Assembly: GCA_002633005.1 (NCBI GenBank) | Contig: NMRA01000233.1 | Span: forward strand, 313,687-377,686 | DNA from: Phoronis australis | Lineage: Eukaryota; Phoronida; Phoronidae | Length of the DNA stretch: 64,000 nt | Direction of reading: 5' to 3' | Part shown: positions 1-13,400 of the stretch, piece after piece | Numbering within the stretch: the stretch's first letter is position 1 | Layout: the number at the start of each line of letters is the position of its first letter | Notes under the pieces: model-generated | Seen by the model: the letters and a program-made list of their open reading frames with translations, nothing else | What the model was told of the DNA's origin: nothing | Databases searched by the model: none | Made by a program: the position numbers and the translations under genes

Positions 1-1627
1 TCCACACACGTGCATGACGTTTGATTCCTGAAAGACTGACGGCGGCGAAAGATGAATTTCTGCGAGTGGAAAAGATGTGTATAATACGTCGATCCAATTC
101 ACCGTGGTCTTCAACGCTCCATGTCGTCCCCAAACCTGGCGGTCTATGGCGCCCTTGTGGTCACTGCAGACAACTTAATACTTCTACCACTGATGACTGC
201 CACCCTTTACCGCATATTCATGATTTCAACAACCATCTGACCGGATGTCAAGTTTTTTACAAAATTTATCTGGTTCGGCGCTATCACCATATTCCGGTGG
301 CGCCGTTTTCTGTGCCCAAAACTGAAATAATCACACCTTTTGGATTGTGGGAATTCCTTCGCATGCCCTTTGGCCTCAAGAAAGCTGCCCAGGCTTTCCA
401 GCGCCTTATGGATGATATTTTCAGGGACATTTCGTTCGCTTTTGTCTACCTTGATGACATCGTGGTGGCCAGCCGCTCGCATGCCGAAAATCTGGAACAT
501 CTTCGTCAGTTCTTCATGCTGCTGTCCTCCAACGGTCTCGTCATCAATAAGCCCAAGTGCGTTTCCGGCGCTGCCAAATTGGCTTTCCTTGGACACCACG
601 TTACAGACCGAGGGATCCTTCCACTCCCCGAATGCGTGGCCTCTATTCAAGATTGTGCTCCCCCAGCCAATCGCACTGAGCTGCAACGATTTCTGGGATT
701 GATGAACTACTATCACCGTTTTGCTCCACACATCGCGGATGCCCTGACTCCCCTCCATGCGCAGGCTAGCGATAAAGGTCTAGCTATTACCTGGTCAGCT
801 GACTGTCAAACTACTTTCGAAATGGCCAAAGACGCCCTTTAAAAAAGCTGTGCTCTTGCGTCACCCTCACCCGACCTCGCCTACATGCGTTACGGTCGAT
901 ATCTAAAAAGGCCATCGGTACTCAATTGACGCAACTTCAGGACGGTGCTTGGGTTCCTCTTGCTTTCTTCTAGCGCAAGCTTTCCGAAACAGAACAAAAG
1001 TACAGCGCTTTCGACCATGAGCTCCTGGCAGCCTATAACGCAATTAAGCACTTCAAGGATGTTTTAGAGGGCCGGCCATTTGCGTTGTACACTGACCACA
1101 AGCCCTTAGTGTCAGCGTTGAACAGCGGCAGTGAGCATTCCCCACGTCAGGCACGGCACCTCGCTTTTATAGCCGAGTTCACTACGGACATCCGATAACT
1201 TAAAGGCAAGTTTAACGTCGTGACTGACGCACTATCCCGTTTAGACATCAACGGCATATCCAGTGACCCTCGCATCTTTTCTGTTGGTAACTTCAGCGAA
1301 CTGGCTCATGACCAAGACCAGTCTTCCGAAATTGCGGAATATCGTACCACTACAACGGGCCTTCATCTACAAGATATTCCGTTTGGTGACACGACCCTGT
1401 TTTGTGATACGTCCACTGGCACACCCCAACCTGTGTTGCCCTCCACTTGGACCCGTGCTGTTTTCGGTCGTATTCACGGGTTGTCTCACGCTGGCGTTCG
1501 CCCTACTCAGCACGCTATCACTCAGCGCTTTGTCTGGCGTGGTATGAAACGCGATATACAGCGGTGGTGCAAAGAGTGTCATGCATGTCAAGCTTCCAAG
1601 ATACATCGAAAACTTAATTTGCCTTAG
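1..1627 (+). mobile_element. Ty3/gypsy retrotransposon pol remnant (RT, RNase H, integrase zinc finger), broken
   Basis: The stretch 21-842 encodes a reverse transcriptase with the gypsy hallmarks RMPFGLKKAAQAFQRLMD and YLDDIVVAS, followed by the usual connection region (FLGLMNYYHRFAPHIA). A TAA at 840-842 interrupts it. The RNase H region can be followed to about 1215 (EQKYSAFDHELLAAYNAIKH, LYTDHKPLVSALN), but with a frame change near 880-900 and stops near 973 and 1197. The stretch 1220-1627 carries the N-terminal HHCC zinc finger of an integrase (CKECHACQ) and then stops; the integrase catalytic core is missing. The 5' part (gag, protease) lies outside the window. It is a dead copy, and no LTR was found. 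Confidence 0.93.
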
Positions 1628-3360
1628 TTTTCGTCTTGGAAGTAATAGGCTCTAAATTTTCACAAAAAACTGTCAGACTACTGGCTACTCCAATGTCAAG
1701 GTATTTGCAAAAGATGGCGTCTTCTGTAAGAACTAGACTGCGTTAGTTTTCAGCTTTCGAGAATTCTTCCAGAGTTGATCATTTGTCGTCAGCTGATACA
1801 ATACTAGTACTAAATGATTTTGTTGAGGGGGTACATACAGCGTGATATAATTGTAGGTTTTGTTGTTAACTTGACAGTTAAATTCGGACTACTTTTAAAG
1901 GTGTATTTTAGCTTTACTGTCTCTTTAATGTTGCTAAGGAGAAACCTGAAAATTAAACTTGTCCATCTGTTCTTATCATTGTCTGGACAATATTTTGTTG
2001 ATTTAGTAGAGTCCTGTTTCAGTGGCGTGCAGGAGAGCCCGTGATTTGAAATTTTGTGGGCGTGTTAAGTTGACGCAGAGCAAGTGTCTGACACTTGCTG
2101 TCATGGGTTACGAATTTTGTCCCGTGCTCTGTTACCTATGCCCAGGTAATGACGCACGGATTACAGTGACGTTGTGCCTTGCGTAATTTCCAGAATAAAA
2201 CTTCATCTGTGGCTGTTTTCTGAATTTTGTGACTATGCTCTCTTTTTGCATGATATACTTCTCCTTTTCAGTTTCTTCATTGTTTTGTTTGATCTGTTTG
2301 GTGTAAATATATGTGCTTGAATGGAAATGTTTGTGTGAGCGGCTAGCGAGCTCTCTCTGTATGTGTTGTAAAGCGTTCACCTGTCATTGGTTTCAGTGGA
2401 TTGTCGTGCAGCGAAGGACTATTTCATTTGTAAGCATGCCGGGGGAAGTTGGGGAGAGCGTGAATGTAAGAAATTGGCGAGGGTCCGATATGAGTACTGC
2501 CCGATTACTTGCCACTTGTGTCCAGGTGAGAATAAGAATTTTCCACTAAAGGTTTGAAATATATACAAAGGCGTAGATCCAGGAGGGAAGTCAAGGGGAT
2601 ACGGACATCCCTCTCGGTCACTTTTACATTGGCGTAATAGACGAAATGCATCCTATGTAGGTCCATTGTCAGATTCACTCTGGCTAAGATTCTTCAGGCC
2701 CCCTTTGGCTGTAAACTGGATCTGGGCCTACAAAAGGAATACTGGTAGCATCTTATCAGAGTTTTTTTTGCTATGCTCTGTGTGCGTTTCTTGTACGGAA
2801 TCTGTGTTTCCTTTGAATTGTTCTTGTTTCTGTGTAGGAACATATGCACGAATCTATTGATTGTTCTTACACCGATATGTTGTATTTCTAAATTAATTAT
2901 AAAATATCCTTTTACTGTAATACTAGTTATTCTTGTTAGCTGTACTGTTAAGTTCATTGTTGTTCTGCACAACGTGTTTCATTAGCGGTATGTGTTTCGA
3001 CGTAAGGCGTCTGGAAAGGCAAATCGACTAGTTATCTTTGTTATCTGCGAAAGAGCAACATTATATTAATTCAAAAAGGAAAACGTATAATTGTTGGGTA
3101 CATTTAGTAGATTTGAATATCCTCTATTTGAACAACAATTACGCAGCTTCCGCGATTAATTTTACAGTAGAAATTATAGATTCCGTTGAACTCTTAGTTC
3201 GAACATAAACTTTTGTAAGATAAAGCAAATCCCAGCATTCCGCTGTACCCATTTGGGCTAGAGTTTGTATCTTATTTGAAATGTACAATATGAAACTTTG
3301 GAGATTGTCATACCATAGAGGTATCAAGAAAATTTGAAACGTTACACAATGTACAAACAG
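1628..3360. other. Region upstream of the first recognised exon; no convincing gene
   Basis: Several short open frames occur (for example 1814-2044, 2313-2549, 2773-2985) but none shows a family pattern. The frame at 2313-2549 ends at a good donor (CAG followed by GTGAGA near 2535), yet that splice would be phase 0, whereas the exon at 3361 needs phase 1. The 5' exons of the gene at 3361-16271, which should include its signal peptide, were not identified here or may lie outside the window. Confidence 0.4.
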
Positions 3361-4342
3361 CTCCTGGTGAAGAGAAACTTTTCTGGGAAGTTAGCAAAAA
3401 TGACGGGAAAGTAGGAAACGCTCAGAAGGAACCAGATTCAGACATACACGGGACGGAACCGATAGAAACGGTCAGTGAGCCAGAATCCGACAACGAACAA
3501 AGTTCAACTCAACCCATGAACAAGCCCTCGCCATCCACTAGCACGCTGACGACGACGACTAAGAGACCAGTTGGAACAAAAATTCATGATGGTATGTATT
3601 ATTGTTTAAAAGTTTCAAACGCATTTCGCACTCCATGTCGTTCACACGTGTACACTGTGTTTGTACGTAGGACGTGAAGCCAAATTTCATGTCCACTATG
3701 ATTGAGCTTAATATAGAAATAACGCTAAACACTTTTGATTGAAAACTAACATTCTTTTATGCAAAACTACAGAACTACTCTCTCAACTTGCTGTCAAAAC
3801 GTACGCTTCAAAAGTAGTTCGAAATTCTTTTTCTCGGTAGCTGAAAGTTGTCAAGGACTTCGGTGCGAAACGTGCTCCGTAATTTGAAGATCAGGTGTGT
3901 CGACATGTGTTGCGGATTCTCGACTTGCACTCAGTACCCTCGACTTATTATTAGCCAACAAGCGCAGCTTTCGGTTATTTAACTCTAAAGGTCTACGTTG
4001 ATCTTTTCAGGGTATCTCTTTAGCCACTGAACTATTTACTCTTCCCCAGGGATGTGTGTTGCATCACATTTTACTTTGTTAATCACATGTTTATTTCCAG
4101 CCTGGAAATTATCTTCGGATGAGAGTTGCGTTGTTTAAAAGTGACACCGCGACCGCGTTTCGTGCTTTACTAAACCTCCGAGCAGCGCGGAGAAACAACA
4201 ATACCTTTTATGGGCATGACAGTCTTTGAAATGCTGACTTGCCTTATTTCAAGGCTCGATTTTTCGTCTTAACATTGCATTAAAACACTCAACACTCAAT
4301 CACTCAATGGCTATTTATGAAACGGGATGTCCCATTATATAC

Positions 4343-4424
<82 letters not shown>

Positions 4425-7400
4425 ACTGATTGTTTGCTGTAAATTTATGCCGCACTTTACCGGTCGCATTTTTTGTCTGATTTTTATCAAATTTACACAC
4501 AACCTCCAGTTCTAGCTGTCCTGGAAGCCTATTGTTTTTCGTCATTATCGCATTCAAGATGGCGGATGTGACGGCCATTTTGTTTCCAATTTTAGATTCA
4601 AATAGTCATAGAGGCCGCACTTTTTGACGTACACGGTTGAAAATTAGCACATATATAAAAGCTGATAAGTACTAAAGACTCGACTGAAATCATGAACTTC
4701 CGGTCAAAGTTGGCAAAAATATTGGCAATTGCAAATGTGAACCTCAATTTCGGGCTGTAACGTTTTGTTTGGGGGCCTATAACACACATATTGCTTTTTG
4801 AAGAGATGCTAACTACATGTATCCCATATATATGAAAATATGGCCATTGTATATGTGACGTATTCAACTGTGATGTACGGAAAGTAGAGCCAATCCGTAG
4901 ATCACGGTAAAAGCCGTATTCAACACTATAAACCGTATTTCACGGTTGGCGTGCAGTCTGCTGGTGGAGTAAATTCGGGTGTACAACGCCAGATTTTATT
5001 GGGCTCAATCATTTGGGTTACCTAACTCATTAATTTAAGGCATCGTTCCTGAAAAAGCAGTTTTACTGCTCTAAAAATAGAAAAGATTTACGCTGAAGTT
5101 TCAATCTGGGTCATCATACATATACATGTATATAGGTTAAACTAAGTAAGGTCACCGACTAGTAAAATCCGCCAAAATCTAATTCAAATCAAAGAAAAAC
5201 GTTTCGTTTTGGATGCATACAGTATATCTACCCTGAGGTCTAAGGTATTTGCTGGAAATTAAGACCTAATAACGAATATGTGCTTCTTCACTGAGGCAAT
5301 CGTCTGCTCGCAGCGTTCAACTCTCCGCTGCCGGCCGTGGCGTAAAACTTCTGCTTTGCGATAGTCCTTACATCACGTTTTGCAGATCAGCACAGTTTCC
5401 ACCATTATTTTCCAATACTGTAATCAATTATTTCTATTACTATTTACATTCCAGTAGCTAAGATACGAAAATAGACCAAGAAAAATAAGAAATTCCTCGA
5501 AACTAAAACCACAAGTTCAGTGTTGCAAACAACTCAGTTCAGGGAATGTTTCAATTTTTATATTCCCGGATGGATTGTTTCTAAGTTTCCGACAAACTTT
5601 TGATATAATTGAATGGTTCAGTGCTTTAACTTGTATATTTGACAATCTAAAAATACCGATCAATTTATTACGAAATAAAACTTTACTGGTTATTCAACAC
5701 TTTCACAGATTGTATTGTAGCTTACCGTATTTTGCATACATATGACGTCATATAACAACTAGCCGGATCACAAGGCAACAAGGTATTGCCACGATGATGC
5801 AAAAAGTCCAAATATATGGGATAAATAGGTTATCCCACATACATAGGAATACTACTACGATATCCTATCTCGAATGCATTTCATCTGGGAATGTCCCAGA
5901 TGAAATGAATTTTCGATAAGATATGGCAGTAGTATTCCAATGTATGTGGGATAACCTATATATAATGTGGAAATACTAGTAAAAATGTCTATACACTACG
6001 GAATCCTTTACCACACTGACTGTAGAGTCTAACAGAGTCATCTCTGAGACTCATGGCTTCAATGTTCGTGGTTGGCACACCTTCTAATGGTGTGTGGTCG
6101 GCACAGCAACCTCCCCCGCTCATCAAGCATAAGTGCGGAAATCGAGTCGGTGGCAGTCTTCTGTTGGAGCGGGACGATCGCCGCGGCACGTCAGAGTGGT
6201 CATGGTAACACGCGAAGTTGAAGCAGGTATCGGGTGCCAATTCGAAAACCTTTCGCATGCGGCGGGCATTCCAGAGCTGACCGTCTGAAAGGCGATACGT
6301 CCAGTTGCGAATGCAGACGACAACTTTTAGAGGCGTTGACCAGGGTGACGATCCTTTCAGAGTATGCGTTTTCTTCACGCGGATGGAATTTTCAGTTTTG
6401 TAGGGTCCTCTGTGTGTCACTGATGTAGGTTTTAGTCGAGCGGACTCGGGCTGCTCCTCATATAAGACCGGGACTCGCTCCACGTACTCCACTAGGGGTC
6501 TGAACGACCTCGTAGGCAAGTCGAAATTGGCGGTTTAAGAAGCGTTCAGCCGGGCTGTTGTCAGTCAGCTGCGGAGCAGATGTAGCCCGAAAATAAGCCA
6601 GTAAATTCTCTAGGTGTTGGTCCCATGGAATATGGTCTCCCTTGGTTTGTATGCCGTTCTTCAAATAACGGTTGAAAACTTCAATTTTGCCATTTTTGTG
6701 GGTTGTAGACTACAATGTCTTCGTGGAAAATGTCTCTGTTACCCAGGAACCCCTCAAAGTCGTAGGTCAGAGACAAATATGTCGGGGTTGCCAAAGGTCG
6801 AAAAAAGATTGCGCAACAAGCGGATAACAGTAGCAGTGGTAATGTCGCCCGTGCTGAGAATGAAGGGGAATGACGAATGGTAATCAATGGCAGCTAGTAT
6901 GAAACGTTTGTTCGGAGGTGCGGTGGCAAAAGGTCCAGTGAATGTCAATGCCGATCTTTTTCCAGGGCTCGGTTGGCGGTGGTGTGGCAGTTGAGGATAC
7001 GTGGTATGCTGGAGCAGATTTATTGGAATCCTGGCACGAAGCACAATATTGCACTGAATGTTCCACCTCTTTATCCATCCCAGACCACCAGAAGTCTTCA
7101 CGTAGTTTGTGTTTCATCTGGCAAATACCGGGGTGGCCTACGTGTGCCATCTGTAGGATTTGCTGCCGGAAAGTGTCTGGAACGACAATGCATGTAATAG
7201 CAGCGGTGTAAGAGCTTCCCCGTAGGCCTACCAAGTAACAATCTTCCAGAGACAGTTCGTTACGAACTTGGTAGAAACGTTGTAGAGCCGGAGACAGGTT
7301 TGTTTTGGAGGGCCATCCATTGCGTACGTAATTTATCAGCATTGCGTAAGTGGTGTATTTGCTGCAGGCAGAGCGAATGTCGTCTAGTGAAAAACCGTCA

Positions 7401-10400
7401 TTACTCGCAGTGGTGAGGATGGCTTTGACGGATGGGTCGTTGACCCCGGCGACCACGTCACTTGTCGTAGTCAAGCGACTTAAATAGTCTGCGGGAACAT
7501 TGTCCTGCCCTTTTCTGTACTCCAGAGTGTAGTTGAAAACGGCAAGGCGGTCATTCCAACGGAGGAATTTACCACGTTTTCTGCCTGTGTCGGTCTGACT
7601 CAGCATTGCCGTAAGTGCTGAGTGGTCCGTGCGTATATTGAAATGTCGTCCTAGCAAGAACTTCTCCCAGTACTCCGAGAAGTGGACCACGGCAAGAGCT
7701 TCACACTCATTTACTGCATAAGAGCGCTGGCGCTCATCCAGCGTTTTGCTGCCAAACGGAATGGGCACTTCCTTTCCGTTTTGAATTTGCCACAGTACAG
7801 CACCAAGGCCGACACCAGACGCGTCAGTGGAGAGGATAATGTCGCATGCAGGGTCGAAAAAGTGTAGTTCCAAGTTCTGACACAGCATTACTTTTAGTGT
7901 GTCAAATGCCTGTTGGCACTTTGCAGACCACACAATTTTCGCATTGTTTCGTGTAAGGGCACGTAGTGGCTCGGACATCTCAGCAAAAGGGTCCAAGAAA
8001 TCTTTGTAGTAGTTGAGTAAACCTAGGAATCGTTGCAGGTCCTTCAGAGACGTCGGAACAGGTGCATTGGGCACAGCGGCAAGGTTTGCAGGGTCGGGTT
8101 TCACTTTGTTGGCGACAATATAACCCAAGTATGGCAACTCTTCGACACCAATGACGCATATCTTGAGATTGACACGTAGGTTATTTTCACACCCACGACT
8201 GCAATGTCGTCCATGTTGGCCTTGCACCCAGGACGGCCTCTTGCAATGTTGGAAATGAGGCACTGGAAAACAGCGGCGCTGTCTGTAAAACCCATAGGCA
8301 GGCGGTTGTAGGCATACAACCCCTTGGGTGTAATTGTAGTAGTAAGCAGACGACTCTCAGCGTCGAGCATCGTATTCAAGTAACCCCACCAAATATCAAT
8401 TTTAGCATGATACTTGGCGCCCTGCAAATTCTGGATGACATCGCTGATAACGGGAAGGGGAAATCGAGATGGTAATAGCGACGATTCAGGCTTGTCGGGT
8501 CAGTAGTAGTACGCACGGAACAATCCGGTTTATCCTCAGTTACCAGCAGGTGTTGCCACAAGGGTCGTTCGTGTGGCTGGATTTTAGACCATATTCCCTG
8601 TGCTTCCATTTGGTCAATGGTTTTTGCAGCTACTGCGCGGCGGTAATATGGTATCGGTCGCAGGGAGGCACATGAAGGCAGAGCATTGGGTTGCAGATGT
8701 ATGGTGTGGGCAAAATCAGGAAAAAAGCCAATGGTAGGTTCTGTAAGCTTAGGGTATTTGCTTATCAGACGAAGGCAGTCTTCACCGGTGCGGCAACTTG
8801 TAGTAACGGCTTGAACTGACTGCATAGAGCCATCCAGTGTGTCTAACTGTAAAGCAGTGATGGCATTTTTCCCAGCAATAAGCGCACACTGGTTGGGAGT
8901 AACGTAGATTGTGAGTGTAGCAGATCGATCTCCCTGATGCGTCATGGTAGAAAAGTGGCCTCGCATGCCCTTAATTGTAGTACCATCAAACTTGCTGACT
9001 TTTGTATCCATGGGTTTCAATTGGGCAAGGCTTTAAATGATTTATTATAAAGCCAGTAGGGAACACATGTCAGGACATATTGGGTGTCAACAAGAGCGGG
9101 CACATGAATCAAAACACCAGCAGGAGTGACTACCGTAAACGTTCGGGTTAACGCCCATGCTCAGTTAACCGCCCACCCCCTACTTTAGGTGGATTTTCGA
9201 TTTAACCGTCCACTGCTCGGTTAAGCGCCCCCCTGCGATTTTTGAAGATTTCCAGTTAAGCGCCCACCTCTCGGTTAAGCGCCCATCCCCGACTTTTAAA
9301 GAATGAAGATTTAGCGCCCAGTGCTAAGGAAACGGCGATTCCCCGACTTTTAGAAAAAGATCGATGATCACAATGAGCGCAACGACGCCGGGCCTCCGAG
9401 ACGGTGGTTTAGCAATGTGAATTGCAATTATACAAGTAACGAGTTATTGTCTTGGGTCATGGACTCACTTCAAAATATAATACTTGAACGTTTTTGTCAC
9501 TTTATTTTCTTCCCATGTTTGCAAAGTTTAAAAACGCTGCCGGCGTCAAAACCTCCGCTTTGAGGGACTTTGTCTGCCGCGCTGAGATCTCGTCTGCAGT
9601 GCACTTGATAAAACATATATTCGAAAAAATCAGGCCAGAGAAATGAGACAATGGTTAAAAGTATATAGTCACGCCCGTTTCTGTTACTTAGGACTGTGAC
9701 AGTCGCTATTCTCTTTTGATGTGTGGCTTTGCAGTGGTGCACGCGCGCAAGTTCCCACACTTTGGAGTGTATGTTACCTTGACACCAACATGTGATTGAC
9801 AGGTGAGTCGCACGTAGGCCCTGCGCGCGTGCTGAATCCCGCCGCTATCTTTGGCCATAAAAAACGAGATGCATATTGAAAGAGGCCGTTATATTACTTG
9901 ACGGCATTTCCAAGTCACGATTGTCAGCCGACTGAGACATTGCGCGCTAACAACGGGACCGAACAGTGCCGCAGTGCAATATTGCAAGTGATATAAATAG
10001 GATATTCTGGACATCTTGCATGAAAAATAAATGTTTTTCCACCACGAAGTTTGGTAAGGTGATCGTTTATGAATTGAAACATCGCTGTTTTGTAGCGTTT
10101 TATCACATATTTATGCCGTGGCTCGAAATTTCATTCTTGATTGACGAGTGGCACACGGCCGCTTAACCCAGATTCTTGTCTTGGGCCTACTTCTTTGCCG
10201 AGCATGTTTGGCGCAACGGCAAGTGAGCAATGCCGGGAAGTCGAGATAAAACAGCAAGCCACAGAACCATACGCTGAAAATGTCATTGAGTCACGGTGTG
10301 TTGACTATAAACATCCCAAACACAAAAAACATCTGAATCAAGGTTTTCAAACTTTTATTACAACCAATTTTAAAACTGCTCTCTGACTATGAACTTGGCA

Positions 10401-13400
10401 GCTAGTACGAGACTGTAACCATAAATCTGATGTCTGCTGTGACCTCTGCAACACGTGAAGCTTGCACGCGCGCACTTTAGCAAGATGAAATAGTTGCAAT
10501 CCAAGTAGAGGCTGCGTGGTCACTTGTCGTCTGCGCTCTACACTACAGGGCTAAATAACAAGACCGCAGGACGGCACGGGGCTATTACTCAGCAATTCTG
10601 TAAATTTAATAGTGAATAACTAATCTGAGGGCATGATGACCTTTGTTAGGATCAGCCGCTGTTATGACATTTTTCCCGTCATGTGGCGACGTGACGATAA
10701 CGCTCTTTGAAAAGTGCTACGCGTTCCGAGTAGGCCTACGACTACGTGTGTGGTGTGGGTACTTAGATCACGAGGTAAGATTAACCGCCCAGGGCGCTTG
10801 CCTGTCGTATTAAGCGCCCCGTGTTCGGTTAACCGCCCACCCTGGATTTTTGAAGTTTCACGTTTAAGCGCCCATGTCTGGTTAACCGCCCACCCCCGAT
10901 TTTTTGGGTTTGCCAATTTAACCGCCCATGGCGTTAACCCGAACGTTTACGGTAATTGGAGATCACATGTAAGATCATCCTTGCCAGGGGCTGTTGTATT
11001 AGCCCGAATGATGGTGTTTATGTATTTACCACTGGAGCGTTTCTACTTGCAACAGCGGTCATAATGTCCAGATCTGTGACAGTTACGACATGTATGGCTC
11101 GGCACTCTGGGCTATTAGCCAGGTGGTTCTTGGATCTACAGCGATAACAAGTTGTGCTTTGTGGAGTAGGACGTTTTTGTTTAGGGTGTTGTCTTTGGTG
11201 CTGCTGCTGTGGTTTGTGGCCAGTCTGGGTGTGTGGCGTGCTTTTAGCTGCAGCCACTTGGGGATGCGTGAGTAACACCACGCTGACCACTTGAAACCTT
11301 GGAGGTTTGCTGGGTAGTTTCTTCATTCTTGACGAGCCAAATCAATGTCCTTCTCTTGAACTATGCGAGTTTGAGCCTCTTTGTTTTACAAGCCCTGAAC
11401 AAAACCGGATAGCCAGAAAGTAATCCGGGTTTCCCTTAAAGTCTCAATCACCCTGTATTGAGTGCAGTGCTCGTAGGAATTCGGAGACAGACTCATTCGG
11501 TAACTGAGATCGTATTGTCAAAATCGAAATGCGGCCTTACACTCTACACTCAATGGTAATTGTGTGAAACGGGATGTCCCATAGATATTGCTTCCCTGAT
11601 AGTTTGGTGTAAATGTATGCCGATATTGTCAGTTTTGTTTTCCCAATCCAGGTTTAGAAGACTGTAAGTTCGTCGATTTGGCAAAATGCGGACAGACCAG
11701 GTATTGGCCGAAACGTTATTGCCGGTTTGCCGTAATTCGGAGAAGATGTCCTGCGATGTGCGGCAAATGCGCAGGTAAAAATTGATTAGATAACTTCGCT
11801 TCTTTCACTAAAATAAAGTGCATAATGCAGAAGTTGACCAGGATTGCCGGTGTCATGTACAAAACACTTGTCATAATAAATTAAGAAACAAATTCTTATT
11901 AGTCGTTAGCAAAAGAACTATTGATTATTGCCCCCGCCATTGTTGAGCTTGTAACGAGTGAAAAGCTCGTTGAAGCCGCCAAGTCGTAGGCAAACGCACA
12001 AACCTCTCGACATTAATAAAAACATGTTCAACTGTATTCATTCTTGCCTTTTTAAGCTGCAAGTTTGGTCCTGGAAATTCTTAAGATAAACAAATCTTGA
12101 TTCGAGTAAATTGTTATGCTTCCCGTATCAATCCAAATGCCTCACGCACTCAAGATTTGTTGTTTGAACGTCTGTTAGTTTAGATTTCTTTCTAAAAATA
12201 AATTACGTGGAACAAAAGCATCCGGCTATGACAATATAATTATTATTGAATACTGGCACAATCGAAATAGTTTCACCTTGTTGCCTAAAGTTGGCGCTAC
12301 AGCCAGCAGTTATCATGCTAGAAGGGCCAAATGTGCCAACTCCTTGCTAGTGTTGTTTGTCAGTTGGATAGTGTAGTTATGCACGGCCTTGGGGAGACAA
12401 GTACTACATTGCTAAAGTTGCTGAACCCTTGCTTTTAACATTTTTATTGGTTTTGAATTGTTTGTAAGGTTTTTTCTAACAAGACGTTGATATTATTGAA
12501 ATTTGCTTGACAAAGTTTCGCACTTGGTTAAGAATGCAAGAACACTCAGCCTAAGCCATTTTTTTACCCTGGTAGAAGATCATGATTCGTTTTGATGTAT
12601 AACATACATTCGTTTGAATTTTATCTGCTGCAAACCATGCTCTGGTGTTAAAAACGTTAACCTTTTGCACAAACGCTTTTGTCCTTCCAGTGCAACGTCA
12701 TCACATTCTTGTCCATTGCTTGCATTGAACATTCAATAAATTGTCTGGAATTCCTTTGCCGGCTATACTGCCATGGCGACTGATACTAAGCAACTTATTG
12801 AGACATGATCTGAAACAATATTCACTGGTCGCGCGGGTTTACTGCCCCTTTAAGGAGACATAATTGGTTTTTTGGATGCGATACATTTCTTGAAGTTATT
12901 GCCTTTGAATCGTCGTGTTTGTGTGATTCTATTACAAACTGACAATTCTCGCAGTTTTCTGCCAGCCATCCGCTGAAATCGAGTCATGTGACTTTACCAG
13001 ATAAATAAGCCTACTTTGTCCACATCGAGTAGGATTTAGCATCGCCCGCAGAGCGTTGTAGCGCATCCGCGGGAGTTGCAGGTTTGATTCCGCGCTGGGA
13101 CTGATTTCAGAAAATTGTTTTTTCTCAATTTAACTACATGTTGTTGAAGAACACGCAAATCCCAGACTAAAACATGCACTTCGTCTTGCTGCTCACGTGG
13201 TGTAGGCCTATGCCAAGCGTGACGGCCAACGGCATTTGCTCTGTAATTCCTCACTTGTTAACTGTGACCATTAAGTTGAGATCTCTATTTCTCACATGAC
13301 CTAGAATGTGTTACGACACGACTGGTTAATAAAACCGAGTACGTACCTTTTTGGTATTACATGGGCAAATCACAACTCAAGAAACGCGGTGAGATTGTCA

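Noticed and set aside
2313-2549. 78-codon frame ending at a good GT donor, considered as first exon of the FN1-like gene
   Set aside because: Its donor would be phase 0, but the exon at 3361 needs phase 1, and the sequence lacks a convincing signal peptide.
13035-13105. Possible functional tRNA gene
   Set aside because: The B box has a mismatch and the acceptor and anticodon stems do not pair properly; a SINE remnant is more likely.
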